In this document: positions 47,558 to 57,649 of the stretch, piece by piece
Numbering within the stretch: position 1 is the stretch's first letter
How the letters are laid out: the number at the start of each line of letters is the position of its first letter
Source of the DNA: a virus
DNA length: 64,000 bases
IMG/VR virus record: IMGVR_UViG_3300034117_001294
Coordinates: 62,001 to 126,000 of that record
Strand: one strand, 5' to 3'
Made by a program: the position numbers and the translations under genes
The notes under the pieces: generated by a model
The model's database searches: none
Told to the model about the DNA's origin: nothing
The model's input: the letters and a program-made list of their open reading frames with translations, nothing else

Positions 47558-48312
47558 TTAGAAATAGCTTTAATCACAATACCTGCAGGATCAATCTCCC
47601 ACCACTTTTCGTGAGTAGTAGCTGATTTAGGATTACCGTGATGATTATTATGCCACGCATCTCCCATAATTAAAGGCCATAGTAATGCGTTATTAGTGCT
47701 AGTGTCAGTTGTTTTGTAGTTCCTATATCCGTAACTATGACCAACATAATTAAAGATATTCTGACTCATCTGTACTAGAAAGACGGGAACTATCCATGTA
47801 AAGTAAACGAGATTGATATCTATCATTGCTAGAATGGATAACCATACAATAATTATTGCATAGTAGTATTCGTTGATGAACACTTGCTCTTTATTCATTA
47901 AATCTTTTATCATGAACACGTTAACTTTACCGCTGTTAGATTCAATATGTTTAAAGCCGAATGGTTTAAATCCTATTGTTTTAGGTCCATGGGGATCTTT
48001 ATCAGTGTCCGAATATGCATGATGCAATCGATGAACATATACCCAACCTAGTACACTTGCTCTACCAGCCAGTATTGCAAACAATGTAAAGAGCCATTTA
48101 ATTGCAGGATGAATAAATTCAAATGATTTGTGAGTATAGTATCTGTGCAGTGTAATACCAATACCAAAAACTCCGTATACATAAAACGATGCTAATATTA
48201 AGAACATATTAGTCATTGTAAAATCAAAATAAAACAGTCCAATAATTGATAAAATTCCTGTAGTAATTTGTACCTTGGTAATAGTATCTGCAGATGCGGA
48301 GAAGATTTTCAT
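47554..48312 (-). CDS. membrane fatty-acyl desaturase 1
   Basis: 252 aa, four predicted TM helices. Three His boxes: LHRYYTHKS, VHRLHHAYSD and WHNNHHGNP, the di-iron site of acyl-CoA/acyl-lipid desaturases (delta-9 type). Late-type AATAAATA lies just upstream of the start on the minus strand. Confidence 0.93.
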   Translation of the reverse strand: MKIFSASADTITKVQITTGILSIIGLFYFDFTMTNMFLILASFYVYGVFGIGITLHRYYTHKSFEFIHPAIKWLFTLFAILAGRASVLGWVYVHRLHHAYSDTDKDPHGPKTIGFKPFGFKHIESNSGKVNVFMIKDLMNKEQVFINEYYYAIIIVWLSILAMIDINLVYFTWIVPVFLVQMSQNIFNYVGHSYGYRNYKTTDTSTNNALLWPLIMGDAWHNNHHGNPKSATTHEKWWEIDPAGIVIKAISK

Positions 48313-48345
48313 ACTGGTATTTATTTGAAGGATAAGTACGTTGAT

Positions 48346-48918
48346 ATGATAAAGATATTAGGCCCCGAACACTTTGATGCCTGTTTAAAAATCAAACAGT
48401 TACGACCAAAAATTGGCGGAACAGTGGCAATTAGTGACCAATCATTTATAGAAGGATATCAGAAGTTCTTCGAATCAAATGATACAAATTTTGCAATTGG
48501 CTATTTTGAAAATAATGATTTAGTGAGTTGGATATCGATGGGAATATATGACAGTAGCTTACGAGGAAAATTTTGGGTAGTCCCTTGTTTTTTTTCTAGC
48601 CGGCAACAATCGTATTTTAGTTTTAACCATCCAGATTTGAGTATGATGATTAAAGAAGCATTTGCAATTGCAGAGTCTAAAAATTGTTATACATACTACT
48701 ATGCAATATCTGAAAAGATATCAAGAGTATACGACAAACAGTGGCAAAAGAATTCTTTTATGCAGGTAGGAAGGTATCACTTATCAACATTAGATGTTGT
48801 CCCCCCAAATACTAAACCCGATCAATCACTGTATTGGAAGTTAATGGGGGAAGAATTAAAACCCGATGCAACACTAATTAAACAGCGAGTTCTTAAATTA
48901 GAATTTAGATCACGTTAA
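48346..48918 (+). CDS. GNAT-like acyltransferase, divergent gene
   Basis: 190 aa from ATG 48346 (AAGGATAAG upstream). Weakly resembles the proteins at 55123 and 58449 (strand GYFENNDLVSWISMGIYD, then AFAIAESKNCYTYYYAISEK), a GNAT or autoinducer-synthase-like fold. The only forward gene inside the otherwise reverse cluster. Function unknown. Confidence 0.6.
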   Translation: MIKILGPEHFDACLKIKQLRPKIGGTVAISDQSFIEGYQKFFESNDTNFAIGYFENNDLVSWISMGIYDSSLRGKFWVVPCFFSSRQQSYFSFNHPDLSMMIKEAFAIAESKNCYTYYYAISEKISRVYDKQWQKNSFMQVGRYHLSTLDVVPPNTKPDQSLYWKLMGEELKPDATLIKQRVLKLEFRSR

Positions 48919-49842
48919 AATATTAAACATTTCTTCGTGAGTTCCAATAAACGACAACTCACTGGTCCCGTACTGTTTCTTCAGCTTGTGTTGATATTCT
49001 TTTAACAAATGCCACACTGCATCGGGAGCACCGATCTTAGGACGAGGATCTTTTTTCATTATCTTAAATTTGTTTTCTTCGCTGTTTAACGACATATCTC
49101 TTTCTTTAATGTAAGCAAGAACAATCTCAGGATTCCAGCTTAAAAAGTTATAGGTATGATAACCAGGATTATACATATCTACATAGAAGTCGTCTTCGTG
49201 TAATAACCAACCTGATTTTTTTGTACCGTCTTCATTAAAAAATCCAGAGTCATTAACAATATCTATCAAATACTCTAATGTGTAGTCGGGATAATATTCA
49301 GGAAATGCTTGACCGTTTATCACAACACCGTCGTGTTGCACTGCAAACTCTGACAATATAATATTTTGTGCAGGGTATAATTTTCTTCCTTTAATTTTAT
49401 CAATTAATGGCTTAATATCTGCAAACATTTCCAACGTAGTTGTATTTTTTACAATCGGAGTGATATTATGTTTTTTGCACCAACGATACGCCCACCAAGA
49501 ATCTGCATAAGTTAGTTGAAGTCCCAATGACCAAACTTCGTGTATTATAGGAGTGAACGGAATCTTTAACTGCAAAAAGGTATCTGCAACTGTTTCGCTA
49601 TCACACCCACCACTCATTGGAACAAATATAGTTTGGTGTCTATTAAGTTCATAAAGCTCTTCTGCTACTAATTTACAAGCAGTATTAAATGTAGGAGCAG
49701 ATGTTGCTTTCTTTGTAAATGTTACTTCAAAATTATCTTTGGGATTTACTCTAGTTCGATTTCCGTTAAAATGATATTTGATCCAATTATCCTGGCCTAT
49801 GCCATTAACATCTAAGTTAAATTTATTCCATTTGCTTGTCAT
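48910..49842 (-). CDS. PP-loop ATPase 2
   Basis: 310 aa. PP-loop VPMSGGCDSETVADTFL near residue 80. No Cys cluster. Overlaps the Rieske gene by 20 nt. Probably adenylates a carboxylate or amide-type substrate in the pathway; specificity unknown. Confidence 0.78.
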   Translation of the reverse strand: MTSKWNKFNLDVNGIGQDNWIKYHFNGNRTRVNPKDNFEVTFTKKATSAPTFNTACKLVAEELYELNRHQTIFVPMSGGCDSETVADTFLQLKIPFTPIIHEVWSLGLQLTYADSWWAYRWCKKHNITPIVKNTTTLEMFADIKPLIDKIKGRKLYPAQNIILSEFAVQHDGVVINGQAFPEYYPDYTLEYLIDIVNDSGFFNEDGTKKSGWLLHEDDFYVDMYNPGYHTYNFLSWNPEIVLAYIKERDMSLNSEENKFKIMKKDPRPKIGAPDAVWHLLKEYQHKLKKQYGTSELSFIGTHEEMFNILT

Positions 49843-50704
49843 GTAGCCAGTCTCTAAAATGTTGTTTAGATTTCTCTAAGTTGTCTTGATTAAATTCGGT
49901 TAATAATTCAGCTTGCTGTTTATCTTGCTTCCATGCAAGTTCCCAAACTTCTTCATTAATTTTCCAATTCGTGTCATTATATCTATTGTCTCTGTATTTA
50001 AAAACATGCACCTTTGCCTGAGACGAAGTTTGATTTGTAGCAACTGTGATAAACAACGCACCCGGTTGCCACTCAATCATTGTTCCTGGATATATAGAAA
50101 GCCATGCTGCCCTATAAGGATTATTTTTATCTTCGTCTAGTAATGTACCCGCAAATTCAGGACACTGACTATCATTCTTTACTAATTGAAGATTACCAAA
50201 CGAATAATATTTCCAAATGACATCGGTGGATAATTTAAATCCTATTCGATCATAAACACCTGAATGTACTATTGGAATATGGTCGACATCTAAAAATAGA
50301 TCCATGACGTTTTTAAAATTACTGTTAACAGTATCTACCCGTTGCTCTACTAGACTAAAATTTTTAAAGTCAATAAAATTCAAATCTTCGCATTCAACTT
50401 GATTAGAAAATATTAATTCCTTCCAGACAAATGCATCTGTATTTGTTAATGCAGTGTGATTTGGACAGAGTCTATTAGCACGCTCTGTTACTATCACCGT
50501 GCCGGCAAAGTCGAAACTTAGACCGTGATACGGACATACTCTAATGCCTTGCTGTTCTGTTGTAGAGATTAAACTCTTTTGATGCGGACAAATATTGCTT
50601 TGCATATAAGGAGAGTCTGTATTGACCAACACTAATTTATTGTCGCACTGAGATAGTGGACGCAACCCGTCCTTATGTATATCTGACCTATGTGCTAGAA
50701 ACAT
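49823..50704 (-). CDS. Rieske-type non-heme iron oxygenase
   Basis: 293 aa. Rieske [2Fe-2S] ligands C39-P-H41 and C57-P-Y-H60; mononuclear iron site NVMDLFLDVDHIPIVHSGV (D-x2-H-x4-H). Alpha-subunit-like hydroxylating oxygenase. No reductase gene seen; ferredoxin from the host would be needed. Confidence 0.9.
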   Translation of the reverse strand: MFLAHRSDIHKDGLRPLSQCDNKLVLVNTDSPYMQSNICPHQKSLISTTEQQGIRVCPYHGLSFDFAGTVIVTERANRLCPNHTALTNTDAFVWKELIFSNQVECEDLNFIDFKNFSLVEQRVDTVNSNFKNVMDLFLDVDHIPIVHSGVYDRIGFKLSTDVIWKYYSFGNLQLVKNDSQCPEFAGTLLDEDKNNPYRAAWLSIYPGTMIEWQPGALFITVATNQTSSQAKVHVFKYRDNRYNDTNWKINEEVWELAWKQDKQQAELLTEFNQDNLEKSKQHFRDWLHDKQME

Positions 50705-50705
50705 C

Positions 50706-52142
50706 TTATAACCTCTTTATTTTTTCTTTATATTTTGAAATAAGTTTCTTCCTAGAAGAATACAATTTTTTATAGCTTATATCTTTAATTGTAAGATCTT
50801 TAATTTCGTCTAGTTCAAAGTGATTTAAAATTGCAAAGAGATAAGAACCTGAAGGTTTATTCTTTCCATACGCATATTCTGTATTAATTATTGATGCAAT
50901 TCTTTCAGCAGTATGTTGTGTCATAACATCATTGCACCATACATCATCTTTGACAGTATATCCATACTTATTATAATTTTTTTCAAAATCACTTTGATAA
51001 TATGTTCCCCCGGAATCTTTCAATCTCAATGGCTCGAAATGAAAACTAAAAGGAGTTTCTTTTAACCAACTAACGCTGTTAAAAATATCTTCTTCAGTCT
51101 CATGCGGGAGACCGACTATCATACCTAAGAATATTGAAACATCCTTATTCCAATGTACATTATATAAATCAATTAAGAACTGTTTAACAATTTCAGGCTT
51201 TAGACTTTTTCCAATTATTTTTAATGTATCTTGCCTAAATGATTCAATACCAAAAAATACTGTTGACAATCCCATCTCTTTAAGCATGTTGATAGTTTCT
51301 GGATTCTTATAAAGAAGATCTAATCTCATCCAACAGCTGAATTCAATTTTAAACGGCAATGATGTGATAACTTTATGCAGCTCTTCAATTTTAAATACGC
51401 TGTCGTTAAGGGTGTCGTCATTAAAGAAATATCTAGTAGTTCCGAAATGTTTATAGTTATATTCTAGTTCTTCTTTAATTTGTTCAATATCTCTCAAGTA
51501 ATCTAGTTTACGTTTTCCGTTAAGAGGAAATGCACAAAATTTACATTTAAAAATACAACCCCTACTAATCTCAATTGGCAGTACTTCTTTTTCTAAAATG
51601 CAGTCTTCTAGTAAAAACTTATGATTAAGGGACTGGATATCAAAAGAAGAATTCTGTTTGTCATATATCTTTTTACCAGACACTGTTTTAATAAACTTAT
51701 CTGTCTTACCTTTTTTAAGATTTTCACAGTATTTTAAAAATTGATCTTCTGAATAACCTTGAAATATATCATCTACCCATACGTAATCTACTCCGTGCAA
51801 TGCTTTTGCTCCGCCGAGACATATACGTAATTTAGGAAATTCTTTTTTTAATCTAATACACACATTAGATACATTCTCAGGAATTGAAAGAGGCAAGACT
51901 GATTTGTTGTCAACCATCATTTTAAACTCGTTAAAAAACGAAGTTGATATTCCTAAACACAATGTATCTGTGGAAACAAATTGTTTAGCAGTATCATATA
52001 ATTCCTGCTCTGAAAAGTCTTGTATAAAATCAATAACTTGACAACTAAAACCGTGCTGCCTGCAATTATGTGCAAGTTGATATGCCCCTAACGATCGTTG
52101 AAAGACTAAACCAGATACTGTGGTTAATAAAAGGATGTCCAT
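50706..52142 (-). CDS. B12-binding-type radical SAM protein 3
   Basis: 478 aa. ICLGGAKALHGVDYV in the N-terminal domain, core ISRGCIFKCKFCAFPL, FFGIESFRQDTLKIIG. Spacing of one nt from both neighbours. Confidence 0.9.
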   Translation of the reverse strand: MDILLLTTVSGLVFQRSLGAYQLAHNCRQHGFSCQVIDFIQDFSEQELYDTAKQFVSTDTLCLGISTSFFNEFKMMVDNKSVLPLSIPENVSNVCIRLKKEFPKLRICLGGAKALHGVDYVWVDDIFQGYSEDQFLKYCENLKKGKTDKFIKTVSGKKIYDKQNSSFDIQSLNHKFLLEDCILEKEVLPIEISRGCIFKCKFCAFPLNGKRKLDYLRDIEQIKEELEYNYKHFGTTRYFFNDDTLNDSVFKIEELHKVITSLPFKIEFSCWMRLDLLYKNPETINMLKEMGLSTVFFGIESFRQDTLKIIGKSLKPEIVKQFLIDLYNVHWNKDVSIFLGMIVGLPHETEEDIFNSVSWLKETPFSFHFEPLRLKDSGGTYYQSDFEKNYNKYGYTVKDDVWCNDVMTQHTAERIASIINTEYAYGKNKPSGSYLFAILNHFELDEIKDLTIKDISYKKLYSSRKKLISKYKEKIKRL

Positions 52143-52143
52143 T

Positions 52144-53022
52144 TTAATATTGAAATTCGTTTAATTTTACATGCTCAAAGAATGGGGCTATTTTAAAGTC
52201 TTGTGTAATGCGTCCACGTCGAACACTACCGGGGTCGGGAATATCACTATCTTCAGGAGACCAGTCTGTAATTTTAACCCAAATTTTATTATCAGTATTA
52301 GGAATAGGAAACAATACATTGTGTTCTTCGTCGTAACCGTCGACATTATGATGCTTGTTAATCTCCTCAACAGGCATACCGCTTGCAGCAGATACAATAT
52401 CAATTAGATCATTAAAAGAATAGTTCTCATCTTTCTCAAGGGTATATCGTCCTATTTGTCCAATATTCCTAAATCTAATGACAACTTTTTTATTAAATGT
52501 TTTACATAAGTCGATTAATCTCGGGATAGATGATTCATTAACTCCTTTCATTATTAGACAGTTAATGTTAACGAACATATTCATGTTGACACAGTTTTCT
52601 AATGCTTTAACTTTTCGTTTAGCACACAACATATTATCTGTTTTAAGATACAAATGGTCAAGGTCTGCACCATTCATACTAATAGAAAGTGTACGTAACC
52701 CGCTATCAAATAGTCGACGAACGTAGTCTGCATTAGCTAGTTTTAAACCGTTAGTGTTTAGCATCGGCCGATGCCCTACTCGTCTAATCATTTTGATTAT
52801 TTCGGGTAAGTCTTTTCTAACTGTTGGCTCTGCACCGATTAGTCTAACTTCAGTCCTATTAGGAAACTTACTAATACATTCTTCCAGCTTTGCAATATCC
52901 ATATCAGGGATATCTCGATTAGGAATATAGCAATTAGCACATTCCATATTGCATCGATGTGTTACGTCTGCAATAACAGAATAGAACAAACTATCCTCCG
53001 GGTTATATTCAAAATATTCCAT
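52144..53022 (-). CDS. radical SAM protein (MoaA/SPASM-like core)
   Basis: 292 aa. Cluster ligands C24, C28, C31 in THRCNMECANCYIP; LIGAEPTVRKDL (GxEP) and MLNTNGLKL. No cobalamin domain, unlike the other four. Possibly peptide- or small-molecule-modifying. Tight operon spacing. Confidence 0.9.
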   Translation of the reverse strand: MEYFEYNPEDSLFYSVIADVTHRCNMECANCYIPNRDIPDMDIAKLEECISKFPNRTEVRLIGAEPTVRKDLPEIIKMIRRVGHRPMLNTNGLKLANADYVRRLFDSGLRTLSISMNGADLDHLYLKTDNMLCAKRKVKALENCVNMNMFVNINCLIMKGVNESSIPRLIDLCKTFNKKVVIRFRNIGQIGRYTLEKDENYSFNDLIDIVSAASGMPVEEINKHHNVDGYDEEHNVLFPIPNTDNKIWVKITDWSPEDSDIPDPGSVRRGRITQDFKIAPFFEHVKLNEFQY

Positions 53023-53023
53023 C

Positions 53024-53782
53024 TTAAATTTTACAGTTATCCATTAAGGTCATTAAGTCATTGCTAGAACTAAAATGGTCATATACTGACAAATTAACAC
53101 TAAGAGTTATTCTATCAGTAGTACCGTTATTAGATACTGCATGATCTCGGCCTACATCGAACCAATAAAAATTGCCATCAGCGGGAATCTGAAATCTTTC
53201 ACCTTCTACTTCAAACCATGTATCGTCATTAGTATACAATGCCGCATGAACTCTAATTTGCCTGTAATAAGGAAAATCAACATGAGGAGAAATAACTCCT
53301 CTTGGCTTTAAATTTAAAATTCTGCACTTAGTTTTAATACTATGAAATTTATTAACGACTTCGGCAAAATATCCCGAGTATGCTTGAGTCGGTTCAGAAA
53401 AGATCTTTTCATTTAGCTCAGTAGTTTGATCGTTTCCGAACTTAGCAAACGTATCATTAATGTCTAATTCAACTTCTTTTCCATCTTGATATCCGAATAA
53501 TTTTAATCCATCATACTCAGGATCTTCACTTTCTTTTCTAGAAGTTAAACTAATACCTTGATAAGTAGTTCGTATTTTTCCTTTTTTAGAAACTACGAAA
53601 GGTTTAAAGTCGTAATCACCTCTAACCCTAGTTAAGTCTGCACGTAACTTTTCTAAATCAAAAGAATAATATTCTGGCAGCTGTCTCCACTTAACTGATT
53701 GAGGTTTCCACTCAGTGAACGGCGTGTACCAATCTTTATAGTAATCTGCCCCCTCAGTGGTGCTAACATCAAACTTAATCAT
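53024..53782 (-). CDS. 2OG-Fe(II)-dioxygenase-like protein (aspartyl hydroxylase-like)
   Basis: 252 aa. GVISPHVDFPYYRQIRVH (HxD), GRDHAVSNNGTTDRITLSVNLS (distal His, Arg). The arrangement with an IRVHAAL strand resembles aspartyl/asparaginyl beta-hydroxylases. Overlaps the desaturase by 8 nt. Confidence 0.78.
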   Translation of the reverse strand: MIKFDVSTTEGADYYKDWYTPFTEWKPQSVKWRQLPEYYSFDLEKLRADLTRVRGDYDFKPFVVSKKGKIRTTYQGISLTSRKESEDPEYDGLKLFGYQDGKEVELDINDTFAKFGNDQTTELNEKIFSEPTQAYSGYFAEVVNKFHSIKTKCRILNLKPRGVISPHVDFPYYRQIRVHAALYTNDDTWFEVEGERFQIPADGNFYWFDVGRDHAVSNNGTTDRITLSVNLSVYDHFSSSNDLMTLMDNCKI

Positions 53783-54515
53783 TTTTCTTCCTTATTAACT
53801 TTATAAATTGCCAAGTTAAATCAAACTCTAAAGGTTTAGTTGAGAAACTCGGCGAGGACGGATTCTTATGATGGTTGTTATGAAACCCTTCACCTCCTAT
53901 TAACCACCCAGCTAACAACATATTAGTACTTAAATCGTCTGTTGCAAAATTTCTATAACCGACCTTGTGATTAACTGCATTTGTAATTGCAGTACTATGA
54001 AACATTAATACTGCCGGAATGCTATAGATCAATATTCCGATCATTGGATTTATTATATATAAGAGTACAATAAATCCTAACAGTAGTTCCATATATCGTT
54101 TGTGAATAAACACTGCTGTTTTGTTTTGCATTAAATCTTTTACAAGGTTACTGGGAATAACAAATGGTTTCCAAATATGGAAATAACTTTGTAAAAAACC
54201 TATTGATACAGGGCTATGAGGATCTTTTTTAGTATCAGAATACGCATGGTGTAACCTATGGGTACCGATCCACCCTATTGGAGTACCAACTGTTGCCGGA
54301 ACACTAGCAAATAACATTATCTTTTCCCATGCTTGGGAAGTTTGAAAACTTTTGTGAGTAAAGTATCTATGAAGACCGCCCGATACTCCTACTACTAATA
54401 AAAATTGATATACTATAAAGGAAACACATAATAACCAGTATTGCTGATAGTATAATAGAAATACTACCAAAGCAACGTGATTTAAAAAATGTATTCCTTT
54501 AAGCACATAGTTCAT
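53775..54515 (-). CDS. membrane fatty-acyl desaturase 2
   Basis: 246 aa. His boxes LHRYFTHKS, THRLHHAYSD, FHNNHHKNP; DPHSP after box 2. Four TM helices. Same family as desaturases 1, 3 and 4 but clearly diverged. Confidence 0.93.
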   Translation of the reverse strand: MNYVLKGIHFLNHVALVVFLLYYQQYWLLCVSFIVYQFLLVVGVSGGLHRYFTHKSFQTSQAWEKIMLFASVPATVGTPIGWIGTHRLHHAYSDTKKDPHSPVSIGFLQSYFHIWKPFVIPSNLVKDLMQNKTAVFIHKRYMELLLGFIVLLYIINPMIGILIYSIPAVLMFHSTAITNAVNHKVGYRNFATDDLSTNMLLAGWLIGGEGFHNNHHKNPSSPSFSTKPLEFDLTWQFIKLIRKKND

Positions 54516-54516
54516 G

Positions 54517-54897
54517 TTAAGCTAATGTAAGTGATGCCTTGTCCGACTCGAATTCGATGTGAAAATCTGTTCCAAATTCTGTTAACAATGTTGCCCTATA
54601 TTCGTCATATGCAGCCTCATCTGTAAAAATTCCAATCCAGGTTAAACTTCTCTCATCAGTAAATTCTGCAAGATGGTTTAACAGTTTATTATCATTGATA
54701 AACTGTTGACGGACTTGTCTTAATTTTGGTAAAAAATTCTCTACTGCTACAACGGGTGCAGAAAAAACGCCCGTCTGAATCATGTAATTGTAGAATAAGA
54801 TTACATAATTTTCACCGCTATCCGGGTTAAAATCGGGATCGGAGATGTGAAAAAATTTAGTAACTATGTGGTGCATATCTGGCTTCCTATAATTCAA
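54517..54897 (-). CDS. uncharacterised small protein, 126 aa
   Basis: Possibly an alpha+beta-barrel (WIGIFTDEAAYDEYRATLL near the end resembles ABM-type monooxygenase folds), weak inference. Starts within 4 nt of the ACP stop, so belongs to the operon. Confidence 0.65.
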   Translation of the reverse strand: MNYRKPDMHHIVTKFFHISDPDFNPDSGENYVILFYNYMIQTGVFSAPVVAVENFLPKLRQVRQQFINDNKLLNHLAEFTDERSLTWIGIFTDEAAYDEYRATLLTEFGTDFHIEFESDKASLTLA

Positions 54898-55133
54898 TAT
54901 TTATCCGAGATTTTGCCTTCAAGATATAATAACAGCTCGTTAAAATTTACCAGCTTTTCTTCATCCTCTTCTTCGATAGTTACACCAAATTTTTCTGCAA
55001 CAGTTAGCATAACCTCTAAGGTGTCTAAGCTGTCTATTCCTGCCTCTTTCCAAGATTGACTACTAGTAATAGTATGTTTTGTAACCGCCGTTTGATAAGA
55101 AATAATTTCTAGCAATTCTTCTTTAATGTTCAT
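54894..55133 (-). CDS. acyl carrier protein
   Basis: 79 aa, acidic. Phosphopantetheine site EAGIDSLDTLEVM (Ser35) and helix pattern of ACPs. Central clue that the operon acts on a thioester-bound acyl chain. Overlaps the upstream gene by 11 nt. Confidence 0.93.
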   Translation of the reverse strand: MNIKEELLEIISYQTAVTKHTITSSQSWKEAGIDSLDTLEVMLTVAEKFGVTIEEEDEEKLVNFNELLLYLEGKISDKY

Positions 55134-55740
55134 TTAGGTCCTTGAGAATCTTAAGTTTTCGTCGACTGTTTTTTGCAGTCGCACTTCTAATGTAGTATTT
55201 TGAATTATAGGGAGGAGGAAGTCTCGCACTTTCGAGTAACATGTCATACACAGGAAACCCAGTTGATTCGACTCCATCATGCTCAAATTCAACAACGTAT
55301 AGATAATCGTTTAGTTCAGGAACATACTTAGGCCATAGATCAAAAATTTCTTGGCTCATTTGTCGTTCACTAATTGAGGTGTAGAACCTAAAATATCCTT
55401 TTGACTCTGCTAAGTCTAGTGCTAGCTTCATGGCCGCTGCAACACCATTTTTTTCTAGATTAATTGTTAGTGTTCTAATATTAGTTACAATATTACCAAG
55501 ACTCCAATGCGGCATACTTTTCCACCAAGTCATACGTAATGATGCTATTAACTGCCCATCTTGAAAAGTTCCAATATAAGTTCCTGACTTATCGAGCAAT
55601 GTTTTTTCGACATTTTCTAAATTTTTCCAAAAGTCAAATTTTTCTTTTGGCTGATGTTCTGAACGCCAGGGCTCAATTTGATGATAGATATTAGACAATG
55701 CGTTAGCGTCATCTACAGTTAAAATTCTCGTCTCTTGCAT
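55123..55740 (-). CDS. GNAT-like acyltransferase
   Basis: 205 aa. GQLIASLRMTWWKSMPHWSLG, VAAAMKLALDLAESKGYFRFY fits a GNAT/autoinducer-synthase-like fold. Directly upstream of the ACP, which may be its acyl donor (inference). Confidence 0.65.
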   Translation of the reverse strand: MQETRILTVDDANALSNIYHQIEPWRSEHQPKEKFDFWKNLENVEKTLLDKSGTYIGTFQDGQLIASLRMTWWKSMPHWSLGNIVTNIRTLTINLEKNGVAAAMKLALDLAESKGYFRFYTSISERQMSQEIFDLWPKYVPELNDYLYVVEFEHDGVESTGFPVYDMLLESARLPPPYNSKYYIRSATAKNSRRKLKILKDLNEH

Positions 55741-55747
55741 GTCTTAT

Positions 55748-57649
55748 TTAATTTTTTACAATTTCTATCTCTTTAAGAAAGAGTCTGTTTTTTCTTTGAG
55801 AGACTCCGGTGAACATTTGATATGCAAACATTCGTGGTCTCTTTTCCATTGGTATTCTGTAAAAGATTATCTCTTGTTTATCCCAGTCACTAACTCCTAC
55901 TTGTTTATCAACATATCTATATTTGTTAGTTCTTAATGAAATTGATGCTGACCAATTTCTATTGTCAAACCAATTGTCCCAATCAAACAGGGAAGAACAT
56001 AATTTACCCGAAGTAGGATCATACTCCATATCGATAACTTTATTATTTTGCCACTTTATTAAATCTTCAATTTTAGAATTTAATATAGGATGTAGTGACT
56101 CTATCACAGATTGATAGAATTTATCTTTATTTTTTACAAAATGAAAACATAACTTTTCTTCTATCTCAAGACCAGAAACTCCGTCTGGATTCCAATTTAA
56201 AATTGTTCTATCTGTAGTGATCCATTCATTGAGTGCTAAAGTTAAATCTTTAAACAACTCAGGAAAGTTCTCTTCAAGTTTAGCAATTAAATCATCATAA
56301 AAATTTTGATAGCTTTTAATTTTTTTATTATGTAGATAAATGGCAATAACTTTAACTAACCCTAAATCGTGTAGAGCTTGAATGAGCCTACCAAAAATAT
56401 TCATTTTAATCCAGTCATCTGAATCAAATGTTTTGCACCCGATTATAATATCAGACATTTGATCAGGGTCTTTCTCTTTCGAGGACTGATTAAAGTAGTT
56501 TACTGTTGAAAACTGTAGTGCATGTTGATCTATATAGTTTTTATCTGCTGCTGGACTTCCTGGCAAGACACAGAAGTAGTACATCCTTAATTCTTCGTGC
56601 AAGTTTAGTTCAAACACATCATACAAACACTTACGCCATTTTTTAGGAGTATCGCCCGGGTTGCCAATTATTAGCTGTGTAAATGTAGGTATCTTTTTTT
56701 CTAAAAGTTTATCGGACAGTTTTCTAAGTTTATCGATATGCGGATTAATTCTATCAATAATTTCTAAGACTTCTTTGTCAGTATGCTGAAGACTGAACGT
56801 ATAGTTACTAGTTGCACCACTTGAAAATAATATGTCTGCAATTTCTAAATTCCTATCTAAATTATTTTTACTATAACTGACATACATATTTTTTGGCTGA
56901 TTTGTTTTAGATTTTACATCTGCAATAATCTTTGCAATTTCAACATCTCTAGGAAGGATACCAAAATTTGCATCAGCTAGATAAACATAGTTCGGATCTA
57001 AACTGGCAATAAATTCTATTTCAGCTTTAACTACATCAAAAGGCCGCTGTCTAATTTTTGATAGTGTGGAAGATCCCCAATCACAAAATGTACATCCATA
57101 GGGGCATCCCCTATTAGTTTCTAAAATTATGCTCATATTAAAGCTACTGAATTTTTCTTTTAGATCTAATATTGTGTCTTTTTGGAATAGATATGCACTA
57201 ACAGAAAAATCAGTTATCTTTTCTACGAAATATTCTGATAATGATTTGCTTTTAGTACAGGGAATTCTATCAATTGGTTCCCCTTTAATTTTATCAACAA
57301 TTAAATGAATGCATGTTTCTGCTTCGTTAGTAACTACAAACTCAAATATTTCTGTATCATTTTCCAATGTATGTGGGCCACCAGCAATAATCACACCCTT
57401 AGGATTTAAATTTCTGTACCTATCAACAATCTTCATTGTTAAATTTCTATTCCATGCATAGAGACTAACCATCAAGATGTCACTATTTTTTAGATAAGCG
57501 TCATCTATTTCGTGATTGTGTATTATAGGATCTAGAAAATTAAATTTATTTTTAGATTTAGTTTCAACAGTGGTCTTAACTATTAGCCAGGATAAGGGAT
57601 AATGTATAAGGTTGTTGCTGATAGGTAGATGTACAAATCCGATTTTCAT
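55748..57649 (-). CDS. B12-binding-type radical SAM protein 4 (long)
   Basis: 633 aa. VIIAGGPHTLEND in the cobalamin-type domain, core ETNRGCPYGCTFCDWGSS, then YLADANFGILPRD. A 250-residue C-terminal extension is not recognised. The NRGCPYxCTFCDWG type resembles uncharacterised B12-rSAM proteins of surface-glycan or natural-product clusters. Confidence 0.9.
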   Translation of the reverse strand: MKIGFVHLPISNNLIHYPLSWLIVKTTVETKSKNKFNFLDPIIHNHEIDDAYLKNSDILMVSLYAWNRNLTMKIVDRYRNLNPKGVIIAGGPHTLENDTEIFEFVVTNEAETCIHLIVDKIKGEPIDRIPCTKSKSLSEYFVEKITDFSVSAYLFQKDTILDLKEKFSSFNMSIILETNRGCPYGCTFCDWGSSTLSKIRQRPFDVVKAEIEFIASLDPNYVYLADANFGILPRDVEIAKIIADVKSKTNQPKNMYVSYSKNNLDRNLEIADILFSSGATSNYTFSLQHTDKEVLEIIDRINPHIDKLRKLSDKLLEKKIPTFTQLIIGNPGDTPKKWRKCLYDVFELNLHEELRMYYFCVLPGSPAADKNYIDQHALQFSTVNYFNQSSKEKDPDQMSDIIIGCKTFDSDDWIKMNIFGRLIQALHDLGLVKVIAIYLHNKKIKSYQNFYDDLIAKLEENFPELFKDLTLALNEWITTDRTILNWNPDGVSGLEIEEKLCFHFVKNKDKFYQSVIESLHPILNSKIEDLIKWQNNKVIDMEYDPTSGKLCSSLFDWDNWFDNRNWSASISLRTNKYRYVDKQVGVSDWDKQEIIFYRIPMEKRPRMFAYQMFTGVSQRKNRLFLKEIEIVKN

